This document shows positions 6,992 to 13,649 of a DNA stretch of 13,649 nt, in pieces. Source of the stretch: a bacterium (lineage in GTDB: Bacteria > Desulfobacterota > S145-22); contig JALTEW010000480.1 of NCBI GenBank assembly GCA_027073795.1, positions 2,007-15,655 of the forward strand. Reading direction: 5' to 3'. Under the pieces are notes generated by a model that was given only the letters and a program-made list of their open reading frames with translations, was not told the DNA's origin and searched no databases. The position numbers and the translations under genes are program-made. How positions within the stretch are numbered: the first letter of the stretch is position 1; each line of letters begins with the position of its first letter.

Positions 6992-8014
6992 ATGATCTTT
7001 AAAAGACTTCCCGTCTATGTCCGTTCCAGAATTACCTATCATGGAAGCCTTGTTCTGTTTCTTCTCCTTTTTCTGCTCGCGTTAGGCACCATTGGATACC
7101 GAATCATCGAGAGATGGAACTGGGTTGACTGTCTGTATATGACCATTATCACGATTACAACCGTGGGGTACAAGGAAATCGGTCCCCTGAGCCAACCCGG
7201 AAAGTTTTTCACTATGGGGCTTATCCTTTACAGCGTCATCATGGTGGCCTATGCTGTGGGATATTTCACCAAGCTTCTTGTGGAATCGGAAATCTTTCTC
7301 TTTTTTGGGAGGAAAAAATTGGAACGACATATTCAAGGTCTAAAAGACCACACCATTATCTGTGGGTTTGGGCGTATCGGAAGCTTTATCTGCCGCGAAC
7401 TTCATCAAGCGGGAAAACCCTTCGTTATCATAGAAAACGCCCCGGAAATCATCACTGACATTGAGGATCATTCCTACCTTTATGTCCGCGGGGATGCCAC
7501 AAGTGATGATACCCTGATACATGCGGGTATCAGAAGGGCAAAGGCGCTGGTCACCTCCGTCGAGACGGATGCCGATAACCTGTTTATCACCCTTACGGCA
7601 AGGGGCCTCAATCCGAATCTTTTCATCCTCTCACGCGCGGGGGATGAATCCACCGAAAAAAAACTCATCCTCGCAGGTGCCAGTAAGGTAGTCTCCCCCT
7701 ACAAAATGGGCGCCTTACGCATGGCAAATATCCTTCTCCGGCCCGCTGTGGTTGATTTTGCGGAAACGGTTTTCCAGAAGAGGGGCCTGAATCTTCGGAT
7801 CGAGGAATTTTCTATCTCATCCGCTTCGAAACTCATTGGGTCAACACTGAAAAACTCCAGGATGCGGGAGCGTTTCGGAGTTATTGTAGTTGCCGTTAAA
7901 CGGTCTTCTGAAGAGATGATTTTTAATCCCTCTCCGGAAGAAACCCTCCACGCAGGGGATACCATCATCGTCCTTGGGGAACCCAAGAACCTTGAACGGC
8001 TTGAAAGATTATAA
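6992..8014 (+). CDS. Two-TM potassium channel with RCK (TrkA-N/TrkA-C) module
   Basis: A complete 340-residue inner-membrane ion channel subunit. Residues ~18-36 and ~73-93 are membrane helices flanking a pore helix and filter (TITTVGYK, 54-61). A cytosolic RCK_N domain follows (~118-235) with the nucleotide-binding GFGRIG loop (125-130), an acidic end to the second strand (VIIENAP) and the VRGDATSDDTL motif. RCK_C occupies ~255-340. The overall layout is that of MthK/Kch-type K+ channels, gated by ligands on the RCK ring. The filter reads T57-V-G-Y-K61 where K+ channels usually have TVGYG, so selectivity is uncertain. ATG 6992 is preceded by a C-rich stretch with no Shine-Dalgarno. In-frame stop TAA at 6956 and the absence of another ATG, GTG or TTG in between leave no better upstream start. 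Confidence 0.9.
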   Translation: MIFKRLPVYVRSRITYHGSLVLFLLLFLLALGTIGYRIIERWNWVDCLYMTIITITTVGYKEIGPLSQPGKFFTMGLILYSVIMVAYAVGYFTKLLVESEIFLFFGRKKLERHIQGLKDHTIICGFGRIGSFICRELHQAGKPFVIIENAPEIITDIEDHSYLYVRGDATSDDTLIHAGIRRAKALVTSVETDADNLFITLTARGLNPNLFILSRAGDESTEKKLILAGASKVVSPYKMGALRMANILLRPAVVDFAETVFQKRGLNLRIEEFSISSASKLIGSTLKNSRMRERFGVIVVAVKRSSEEMIFNPSPEETLHAGDTIIVLGEPKNLERLERL

Positions 8015-8041
8015 CATAAATCGCCAAAAGGAGATAAACAA

Positions 8042-8824
8042 ATGAACCAAGGTCCCTTTATCAATGCCCCTTTCGATATGCTTTATGAGCGGCTTGACCA
8101 GCTGTATGAAAAAGACCTCATGCCTGAAATCTATTTCGATGGAAACACGCTGGATACCTATACCTACAAGGAATACAGAACTGTTGCCAGCGGCCTCAAG
8201 GAGCAGGGTGTCCCGTGCACCTTTCACGCGCCCTTCGAGGATATCCGCCCCGCTTCTTTTGACAATAAAATCCGCAAGATAAGCGAAAAGCGCCTGCTCG
8301 ACACCTGCCAGTTAGCGGAACTCTTTCATCCGGGAACCATTGTTTGCCATACAGGCTACTGGAAGTGGATTCATTATGAAAAGCTGGACGCCTGGCTTGC
8401 ACGCTCTGTTGAAAGCTGGATGAAAATTTGCGAGGCCGCACAAAAAAATGGGACGCGCATCCTGCTGGAAAACGTCTTCGATGATTCCCCAGGCGTGTTG
8501 GAACGGCTGGTCAAAGAAATTGGTCCGGATAAGGTAGGGATTTGCCTGGATATCGGCCACTTGACCATTTTTACACAGTGCCCCTTCCAGGATTGGCTCG
8601 AATCCCTTGGCCCCTACATCAAAGAACTGCACCTCCACGATAATCACGGTGTTTTCGATGAGCATCTCGTGATGGGACGGGGAACCATTGATTTTAATCC
8701 CCTATTTCAGTATATCAAAGACCATGGGATGCGTCCCATCTATACCCTGGAGCAGCATAGGGAAGAAGATATTGAACCCAATCTTCGCGCCCTGCACAAC
8801 TTTAGAGAGACATTTGGTGTATGA
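8042..8824 (+). CDS. TIM-barrel protein, sugar phosphate isomerase/epimerase family
   Basis: A complete 260-residue soluble protein of the xylose isomerase-like/AP endonuclease 2 superfamily. Candidate metal and active-site residues sit at successive strand ends: H62 (FHAPFED), H103 (VCHTGY), E143 (LLENV), D170 and H173 (CLDIGH), H197/H199 (ELHLHDNHG) and E237 (TLEQH). GRGTIDF (212-218) is also typical. These suggest a divalent-metal enzyme acting on a sugar or other hydroxy/keto substrate, or a phosphodiester bond; the specific reaction cannot be told. ATG 8042 has a good AAAAGGAG site at 8027-8034. Its TGA overlaps the next ATG as ATGA, so it is coupled to the precorrin-2 dehydrogenase gene, which hints at a role near tetrapyrrole metabolism but does not prove it. 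Confidence 0.8.
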   Translation: MNQGPFINAPFDMLYERLDQLYEKDLMPEIYFDGNTLDTYTYKEYRTVASGLKEQGVPCTFHAPFEDIRPASFDNKIRKISEKRLLDTCQLAELFHPGTIVCHTGYWKWIHYEKLDAWLARSVESWMKICEAAQKNGTRILLENVFDDSPGVLERLVKEIGPDKVGICLDIGHLTIFTQCPFQDWLESLGPYIKELHLHDNHGVFDEHLVMGRGTIDFNPLFQYIKDHGMRPIYTLEQHREEDIEPNLRALHNFRETFGV

Positions 8825-9501
8825 GACTCTATCCACTGATGGCAAATCTTGAGGCCCGCCAGGTCCTTATTGTAGGGGGTGGGGGAGTGGCAACCCGCAA
8901 GGTTCGGGCACTTATGGGAACTGGTGCCAATATGAGAGTTGTCAGCCCGGAATTTACCCGTGAAATCGCGTCTCTCGTCTCGGAAAAGAAGATTTCAGGG
9001 GAGAAACGTGCGTTTTCCGTGGACGATCTCCAAGGGTGTACCCTTGTATTTGCTGCCACAAATGCCCCTGACTTGAACGATTTCATCTCGGATGAAGCAA
9101 TAAAAAGGGGAATTCCTGTCAACAATGTCACGAACCCTGGAAAATGCACCTTTTTTGTCCCGTCACAGATTGTCCGTGGAGACCTTATCTTCACCATCTC
9201 CACATCGGGGAAAAGCCCCGCTGCCGCCAAGTGGATGAGGAAAATGCTTGAAAAACAGATTGGGCCGGAATATGAAATGCTTATTGAATGGATGGGAATT
9301 TTGAGAAACAAGCTTGAACAGGAGGGGCTTTCTCCCGGGCAAATAGGGGGGATTACGGAATACCTGCTGGATCACGGTATCCTTGCGAAACTTAAAACGA
9401 GTGACACCCAGGGCGTTTTGGCAGTTCTCGAGAACGCGTTTCAGTCCATTCTCAAGGCACCCGTTCCTGAATCCCTTACATCCAGGTTAGGGGCAGGGTA
9501 G
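8821..9501 (+). CDS. Precorrin-2 dehydrogenase / sirohydrochlorin ferrochelatase-like (Met8/CysG N-terminal type)
   Basis: A complete 226-residue protein matching yeast Met8p and the N-terminal half of CysG, without the methyltransferase domain. This family oxidises precorrin-2 to sirohydrochlorin with NAD+ and some members also insert iron to give siroheme. Residues 14-27 form the Rossmann start (QVLIVGGGGVATRK), followed by FAATNAPDLN (77-86), a central NNVTNPGKCTFFVPS segment (101-115) and TISTSGKSPAAAKWMR (125-140). Position 104 is Thr where CysG has catalytic Asp104 (Met8p Asp141), so chelatase or even dehydrogenase activity may be altered. It starts by ATGA overlap and is followed by a CcsA-like gene and hemA. 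In Desulfobacterota sirohydrochlorin also feeds the siroheme-dependent heme route. Family assignment is firm, exact activity less so. Confidence 0.88.
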   Translation: MRLYPLMANLEARQVLIVGGGGVATRKVRALMGTGANMRVVSPEFTREIASLVSEKKISGEKRAFSVDDLQGCTLVFAATNAPDLNDFISDEAIKRGIPVNNVTNPGKCTFFVPSQIVRGDLIFTISTSGKSPAAAKWMRKMLEKQIGPEYEMLIEWMGILRNKLEQEGLSPGQIGGITEYLLDHGILAKLKTSDTQGVLAVLENAFQSILKAPVPESLTSRLGAG

Positions 9502-9509
9502 GAGGCGGC

Positions 9510-10334
9510 ATGTATTTATATCTCACGATTCTTTCCATTGTCCTGTATGTCCTGAGTATGTTTTACGCGTTTGTCTATCTCTTGAGTCCCAAAGAGTTTT
9601 ACATTAAATGGACCACCCGACTTCTCAGTGCGGGGTTTCTCACCCATACCCTGACCCTGGCCATAAGGTCTTACCAGGCAGGCCACTTTCCTATTACTAA
9701 CCTTCATGAATCCCTTTCTTTCTTTGCATGGGCCTTGACGCTATTCATTCTCATCGTCCATAGGCGATACGGGATCTCTGTCCTATTTTCCTTTGCCACG
9801 CCCATCGTGGTTGTTTTTCTCGCCCTTAGCCTGTCCACTCCTACCGGACTGGTGCCTCTCGCCCCCGTCCTGAAAAGTATCTGGCTTCCTGTTCATGTCA
9901 TTCTCGCCTTTCTGGGCGATGCCATTTTTGCCCTTACCTTTTGCGTCAGCATCATGTATCTTATCCAGGAACACCACATCAAAGAAAAGAAGATGGGTAA
10001 GATGATGAAATTGCTGCCCTCTCTTGCTTTGCTGGACCAGCTAAACTATCGTCTCCTGACCATTGGGTTTCCCCTGCTGACCCTTGGTATCATCACGGGG
10101 TCCATCTGGGCGGAATATGCGTGGGGCTCCTACTGGAGCTGGGACCCAAAGGAGACATGGTCTCTCATTACCTGGTTGGTTTACGCTGCCCTCCTTCACC
10201 AGCGCCTCACCGTAGGCTGGCGGGGCAGAAAGGCGGCCTGGGTTGCCATCATTGGCTTCGGCCTGATCTTATTTACCTTTCTGGGTGTTAACCTCCTTCT
10301 TTCCGGACTTCACAGCTACGGGCGCTGGTCATGA
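9510..10334 (+). CDS. Cytochrome c biogenesis protein of the CcsA/CcsB/HemX family
   Basis: A complete 274-residue polytopic membrane protein with about eight hydrophobic segments. It carries the tryptophan-rich heme-binding WWD signature WAEYAWGSYWSWDPKETW (200-217). H129 (LPVHVILAF) and H268 (SGLHSYG) flank it as expected for the two periplasmic heme-ligand histidines, and H46 and H230 (LLHQR) may be the membrane ones. This is the CcsA half of system II cytochrome c maturation, which exports heme and attaches it to apocytochrome CXXCH sites. The partner ResB/Ccs1 is not in the window. The related HemX protein of Bacillus lies beside hemA and lowers HemA levels, and the same adjacency here means a HemX-like role remains possible. 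ATG 9510 follows AGGAGG (9500-9505), and the stop overlaps the hemA start as ATGA. Confidence 0.88.
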   Translation: MYLYLTILSIVLYVLSMFYAFVYLLSPKEFYIKWTTRLLSAGFLTHTLTLAIRSYQAGHFPITNLHESLSFFAWALTLFILIVHRRYGISVLFSFATPIVVVFLALSLSTPTGLVPLAPVLKSIWLPVHVILAFLGDAIFALTFCVSIMYLIQEHHIKEKKMGKMMKLLPSLALLDQLNYRLLTIGFPLLTLGIITGSIWAEYAWGSYWSWDPKETWSLITWLVYAALLHQRLTVGWRGRKAAWVAIIGFGLILFTFLGVNLLLSGLHSYGRWS

Positions 10335-11632
10335 GAGACCTGATTACCGTTGTCGGGATGAACCATAAAACAGCCCCTGTGGAGCTGAGGGAGAGATTAT
10401 CTTTCCAGGAACAGCAGCTCCCCCAGTCCTTTGAAAGGCTCCGGGGAATCAAAGGCATTAAGGAAAGTGCCATTCTTTCAACCTGCAACCGTGTTGAGGT
10501 CTACAGCGTGTTCAAGCCCCAAACCTCGAATATGGAAGATATCTATATCTTTTTATCAGACTTTCACCAGGTTCCTGTGCACGTCTTCAAACCCTGCGTT
10601 TACGAGTTTTCCGATGGCGGGGCTATTCGCCATATCTTCCGCGTTGCCTCAAGTCTTGATTCCATGGTTATAGGGGAGCCCCAGATTCTTGGCCAGTTCA
10701 AGGACGCCTATGGCCTCGCCACACAAAACAAGGCGACCGGAGTGATTTTGAATCGCCTTTTTCACAAGGCGTTTTCTGTCGCCAAGCGGGTGCGAACCGA
10801 AACCCGAATCGCCAATTCTGCTGTTTCTATCAGCTTCGCGGCGGTGGAACTGGCCAAAAAAATCTTCGACGATCTGTCCGCCTGCCGTGTCATGCTCATC
10901 GGAGCGGGAGAGATGTGTGAGCTGGCGGCCAAACATTTTATCAACGCCGGTATCTACGAGATATACATTACCAACCGCACCTATAACCGGGCCATTGCCC
11001 TTGCTGAGGATTTTGGGGGAGAGGCCATTCCGTTTGACACCTATAACGCCTTGTTTGAAAAAGTCGATATCGTCCTGACATCCACCGGCGCTACGGAACC
11101 GATTGTTACCGCCGAGGTTGTCTCCCAGGCCATGAAAAGGCGAAAAAATCGCCCCATGTTCTTCATTGACATCGCCGTTCCCAGGGATGTGGAAGAAAAG
11201 GTCCACACCCTTTCCAATGTCTACCTTTACGACATCGATGACCTCAAAGAAGTGGTTACCATCAACCAGAAAGAGCGAGAAAGGGAGGCGAGAAGAGCTG
11301 AAAAAATTATCGAGGAAGAGGTTGCACAATTCCTTCGCTGGATGGACAACCTTGAGGTCGTTCCCACCATTCGCCAGTTGAGAGAACGCGCCGATGACAT
11401 CCGAAAAGCGGAACTCCAAAAAACCCTTTCAAAGCTGAAAGACCTTTCGGAAGATGATAGGGAGGCTATCAACCGCCTCACCCAGGCTATCGTCAATAAG
11501 CTCCTCCATGGCCCTTCCATCTTGTTAAAACAAACGGAAAAAAATGGGTCCGGCAGCCCTGTCGTCGAGATTGTGAGAAAGATGTTCCGCTTGGATGCAC
11601 CTAACGACAAAGAACAACCGCCCACAAAGTAA
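10331..11632 (+). CDS. hemA: Glutamyl-tRNA reductase
   Basis: A complete 433-residue HemA of the C5 pathway, which reduces the glutamate of Glu-tRNA(Glu) to glutamate-1-semialdehyde with NADPH, the committed step to all tetrapyrroles. Residues ~1-155 are the catalytic domain: GMNHKTAPVELRERL (9-23), the nucleophile C52 in LSTCNRVEVY, and RHIFRVASSLDSMVIGEPQ (100-118), with H101 and the substrate-pocket residues. Residues ~170-310 are the NADPH domain with LIGAGEM (189-195). Residues ~320-420 form the long helical dimerisation domain (Glu/Arg-rich, then LLHGPS). Length is typical. ATG 10331 overlaps the CcsA-like stop. Its position with the Met8-like and CcsA-like genes groups early tetrapyrrole synthesis with siroheme and cytochrome c use. 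hemC, hemB and hemL, common neighbours in other genomes, are not in this window. Confidence 0.97.
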   Translation: MRDLITVVGMNHKTAPVELRERLSFQEQQLPQSFERLRGIKGIKESAILSTCNRVEVYSVFKPQTSNMEDIYIFLSDFHQVPVHVFKPCVYEFSDGGAIRHIFRVASSLDSMVIGEPQILGQFKDAYGLATQNKATGVILNRLFHKAFSVAKRVRTETRIANSAVSISFAAVELAKKIFDDLSACRVMLIGAGEMCELAAKHFINAGIYEIYITNRTYNRAIALAEDFGGEAIPFDTYNALFEKVDIVLTSTGATEPIVTAEVVSQAMKRRKNRPMFFIDIAVPRDVEEKVHTLSNVYLYDIDDLKEVVTINQKEREREARRAEKIIEEEVAQFLRWMDNLEVVPTIRQLRERADDIRKAELQKTLSKLKDLSEDDREAINRLTQAIVNKLLHGPSILLKQTEKNGSGSPVVEIVRKMFRLDAPNDKEQPPTK

Positions 11633-11665
11633 AAAGTATACGAGCAGTATTTTCAAGGAGATACC

Positions 11666-12862
11666 ATGAACAAAGCGCAAAAAATCGTTGACTTTCTCGG
11701 TTTGAAGCGGTCTGTTATTGCCCTTCTAACCATGGTCATCCTGGTAGGCCTGGGCGAGAAGATGGCCGAGCGTTTTCTTCCCATTTACCTGATGGCCCTG
11801 GGGGGAGGTGCCTATTCCATTGGGCTTTTAAATGGCATGGACAACCTTCTTGGAGCCCTGTATGCCTATCCCGGTGGTTATCTCAGCGACCGATTCGGTT
11901 ACAAGCGCGCCCTCATCATCTTCAACATCATCGCCCTCATGGGTTACCTCATCGTGATATTCTTTCCCTACTGGATCGCCGTCATCATCGGGGCTGCCTT
12001 TTTCCTTTCATGGACCGCTATCTCACTCCCTGCCAGTATGAGCCTTGTCTCGAGCGTACTTCCCATGAACAAGCGAACCATGGGGGTTTCCCTTCACTCC
12101 CTCGTGCGCAGGGTTCCCATGGCCTTGGGCCCCATCCTGGGAGGTGCTTTGATCTCCATTTACGGGGTAAAGACCGGGATTCGCCTGGCGTTTATTGTCG
12201 CCTTTATCTTAGGCATTGTTTCCCTCATTGTGCAACAGCTCCTGATTGAAGACAAGCGGGTGGAGAAAAAGGCCGAAATCAGCCCCCTGAGGATGTTTTC
12301 CTTCATGGATACTTCGCTGAAATATCTTCTCGTCTCGGATATCCTCGTTCGATTCTGTGAACAGATTCCCTATGCCTTTGTTGTAGTCTGGTGTCTGAAG
12401 CGTGTGGGCATTACACCGGTGGACTTTGGAATCCTGACCGCAATTGAAATGGTTACGGCCATGCTGATCTACATTCCCGTTGCTTACTTTGCGGACAGGA
12501 GTTCGAAGAAGCCCTTCGTGGTGATTACCTTTCTTTTCTTCAGCGCCTTCCCCCTTGCCCTGACATTTTCCCGCACCTTAACAACCCTTGTTTTTGCATT
12601 TATCATCCGCGGGTTGAAGGAATTTGGGGAGCCGACGCGTAAGGCCCTCATCATGGACCTGGCACCCGAAGGGAAAAAGGCGGGTATTTTCGGCCTCTAT
12701 TACCTCATCAGGGATGTTATCGTTTCGTTTGCCGCCTTTGGGGGAGCCTTCCTGTGGCAGATATCCCCACAGACAAATTTTATCGTGGCCTTTGGCTTTG
12801 GCCTGCTGGGGACCTTTATTTTTTGGAAATTTGGCAAGGACTTAAGGGGGATAGAAGACTGA
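11666..12862 (+). CDS. Major facilitator superfamily transporter
   Basis: A complete 398-residue inner-membrane protein with about twelve hydrophobic segments in two halves. The loop between helices 2 and 3 carries the MFS signature in GGYLSDRFGYKR (70-81), and a second copy (AYFADRSSKKP) lies at the equivalent loop of the C-terminal half. The central loop is charged (LIEDKRVEKKAE). It most resembles secondary-transporter proteins annotated broadly as MFS efflux or uptake proteins; no substrate can be named. ATG 11666 follows AAGGAG (11657-11662 region) and lies 33 bases after hemA with no terminator between, so it could be co-transcribed with the tetrapyrrole genes. A role in moving a tetrapyrrole or an amino acid precursor is only a guess from position. 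Confidence 0.85.
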   Translation: MNKAQKIVDFLGLKRSVIALLTMVILVGLGEKMAERFLPIYLMALGGGAYSIGLLNGMDNLLGALYAYPGGYLSDRFGYKRALIIFNIIALMGYLIVIFFPYWIAVIIGAAFFLSWTAISLPASMSLVSSVLPMNKRTMGVSLHSLVRRVPMALGPILGGALISIYGVKTGIRLAFIVAFILGIVSLIVQQLLIEDKRVEKKAEISPLRMFSFMDTSLKYLLVSDILVRFCEQIPYAFVVVWCLKRVGITPVDFGILTAIEMVTAMLIYIPVAYFADRSSKKPFVVITFLFFSAFPLALTFSRTLTTLVFAFIIRGLKEFGEPTRKALIMDLAPEGKKAGIFGLYYLIRDVIVSFAAFGGAFLWQISPQTNFIVAFGFGLLGTFIFWKFGKDLRGIED

Positions 12863-13054
12863 GGGTGCCTTTTTTAAATAAGCCTTTCTATGTTCATATC
12901 CTCCAAGGCCAAGTTGTAGGAAAAAGGGGTTGTATGCCGGGGCTGTGCCAAAAGGGTAGGTAGGATTTCTTTTTTATTGTGAGAGTACTGTTAGTTTTTG
13001 GTGAAGCGTTGTTGAATTATCGGGGGAAGGTTTTTTTAGTTCAAAAGCGACATA

Positions 13055-13070
13055 AAGGAGACGCATTATG
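13055..13070 (+). promoter_or_regulatory. Ribosome binding site for the IYD-like gene
   Basis: AAGGAG (13055-13060) lies seven bases before ATG 13068, a well-spaced site that fixes the start. No convincing promoter boxes are seen in the 205-bp gap upstream. Confidence 0.7.
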
Positions 13071-13649
13071 AACGACAAGGAATTTTCATTTCTTTCAGAT
13101 ACCTATCATGAATACGCTGTGGAAGAGTCAGAGAAACGCGCGTTGAATTTCTTTGAGGAAATGAAGCGACGGCGCACGGTTCGAGACTTTTCGAATAGGC
13201 CGGTACCACGAGATATCATAGAAAACTGCCTGCGTACAGCGGCAACCGCCCCCAGCGGGGCGAATTTACAACCATGGCATTTTGTGGTCATCAGCGATCC
13301 TTCAGTCAAAAACAAAATCCACGACGAGGCAGAAAAGGTCGAACGCGAATTTTATACCAGCAAGGTAACACTAAAATGGGTTAAGGCCCTGGAGACACTG
13401 CATACAGGGCCGAATAAGCCATTTCTAAAAACTGCCCCGTTTCTGATTGTTATATTTTCTAAACTTTATGGCCTCTTGCCAAGCGGCGAAAAGGTGAAAT
13501 ACTACTATGTCAAAGAATCTGTTGGTATTGCTACAGGTATGCTTATAACGGCTATTCACCATGCCGGACTTGTTTCATTGACCTACACGCCTTACAAAAT
13601 GGGCTTTCTGAATAAAATTTTGTCGAGGCCTGCCAATGAGAAACCTTTT
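13068..13649 (+). CDS. Iodotyrosine deiodinase-like FMN protein (nitroreductase superfamily), 3' partial
   Basis: The first 194 codons of a flavoprotein; the C-terminal end is cut by the window edge, probably about 30 residues short. It opens with a ~30-residue lead, then KRRRTVRDFSNRPVPRD (33-49), where the basic residues bind FMN phosphate, and TAPSGANLQPWHFVV (60-74), both typical of nitroreductases. The next part is characteristic of the iodotyrosine deiodinase (IYD) branch. The substrate triad known in human IYD (Glu157, Tyr161, Lys182) has the same spacing here as E92, Y96 and K117. KYYYVKESVGIATGMLI, HHAGL and the T-x-TP loop before RPANEKPF follow as in IYD. Such enzymes remove halogens from halotyrosines reductively using FMN; bacterial members may serve other phenols. 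The 3' partner and any electron donor are not visible. Family placement is from recalled motifs. Confidence 0.82.
   Translation, partial: MNDKEFSFLSDTYHEYAVEESEKRALNFFEEMKRRRTVRDFSNRPVPRDIIENCLRTAATAPSGANLQPWHFVVISDPSVKNKIHDEAEKVEREFYTSKVTLKWVKALETLHTGPNKPFLKTAPFLIVIFSKLYGLLPSGEKVKYYYVKESVGIATGMLITAIHHAGLVSLTYTPYKMGFLNKILSRPANEKPF

Noticed and set aside
12863..13067. Possible terminator or small RNA in the gap after the MFS gene
   Set aside because: TCCTCCAA (12899-12906) can pair with TTGTAGGA (12914-12921) with one mismatch, but no T-run follows. The T-rich stretches at 12870-12875 and 12969-12976 have no stable stem before them. I see no gene, convincing promoter or terminator here.
13068..13649. 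BluB (5,6-dimethylbenzimidazole synthase), given the nearby tetrapyrrole genes
   Set aside because: The E-x3-Y and K at +21 lid residues, and the KYYYVKESVGIATG and RPANEKPF segments, fit the IYD branch rather than BluB, and a 205-bp gap plus an MFS gene separate it from the tetrapyrrole run.
1..13649. A novel defence, mobile or CRISPR system
   Set aside because: No direct-repeat array, transposase, integrase, nuclease-helicase pair or toxin-antitoxin-like small gene pair is visible; all twelve frames are recognisable housekeeping or common accessory families.

Overview
The window reads as ordinary chromosome of a Gram-negative anaerobe, most likely a Desulfobacterota (Deltaproteobacteria) member. 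This is inference, from the grouping of a Met8-type precorrin-2 dehydrogenase, a CcsA-type cytochrome c assembly protein and a C5-pathway hemA, together with a Lon carrying an acidic N-terminal extension and a YhaM-type nuclease. Base composition is moderate, roughly half GC by eye. All twelve genes lie on the + strand with short gaps or ATGA overlaps. I see no tRNA, rRNA, CRISPR, IS element or phage gene.

Region 1 (1-1741): the 3' end of coaBC (coenzyme A synthesis) overlaps an M18-family aminopeptidase by ATGA. A weak bulged hairpin lies at the end of the aminopeptidase gene. Region 2 (about 1766-6871): a possible sigma70-type promoter precedes a compact proteostasis and housekeeping run of hsp20, lon (TTG start), thiL (GTG start) and a YhaM-like OB-fold/HD exonuclease, with gaps of 5, 3 and 2 bases. 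Region 3 (6872-8014): a 120-bp AT-rich spacer with a 79-bp imperfect inverted repeat, then a two-TM potassium channel with an RCK module whose filter reads TVGYK rather than TVGYG.

Region 4 (8042-12862): a TIM-barrel isomerase/epimerase-like protein, precorrin-2 dehydrogenase, CcsA/CcsB/HemX-like protein and glutamyl-tRNA reductase, with ATGA overlaps at 8821 and 10331, followed 33 bp later by an MFS transporter. The core of this run is tetrapyrrole synthesis: HemA starts it, the Met8-like enzyme diverts precorrin-2 to sirohydrochlorin (siroheme, and possibly heme by the siroheme-dependent route), and the CcsA-like protein uses heme for c-type cytochromes. Region 5 (12863-13649): a 205-bp spacer, then the first 194 codons of a flavoprotein of the nitroreductase superfamily that most resembles iodotyrosine deiodinase, cut by the window edge.

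I did not find a wholly new multi-gene system. The best leads are the IYD-like gene with the Glu/Tyr/Lys substrate-binding triad in place, the Met8-like enzyme with Thr at the position of the catalytic Asp, the altered channel filter, the TIM-barrel protein coupled to the tetrapyrrole genes, and the inverted repeat just before the channel start codon.
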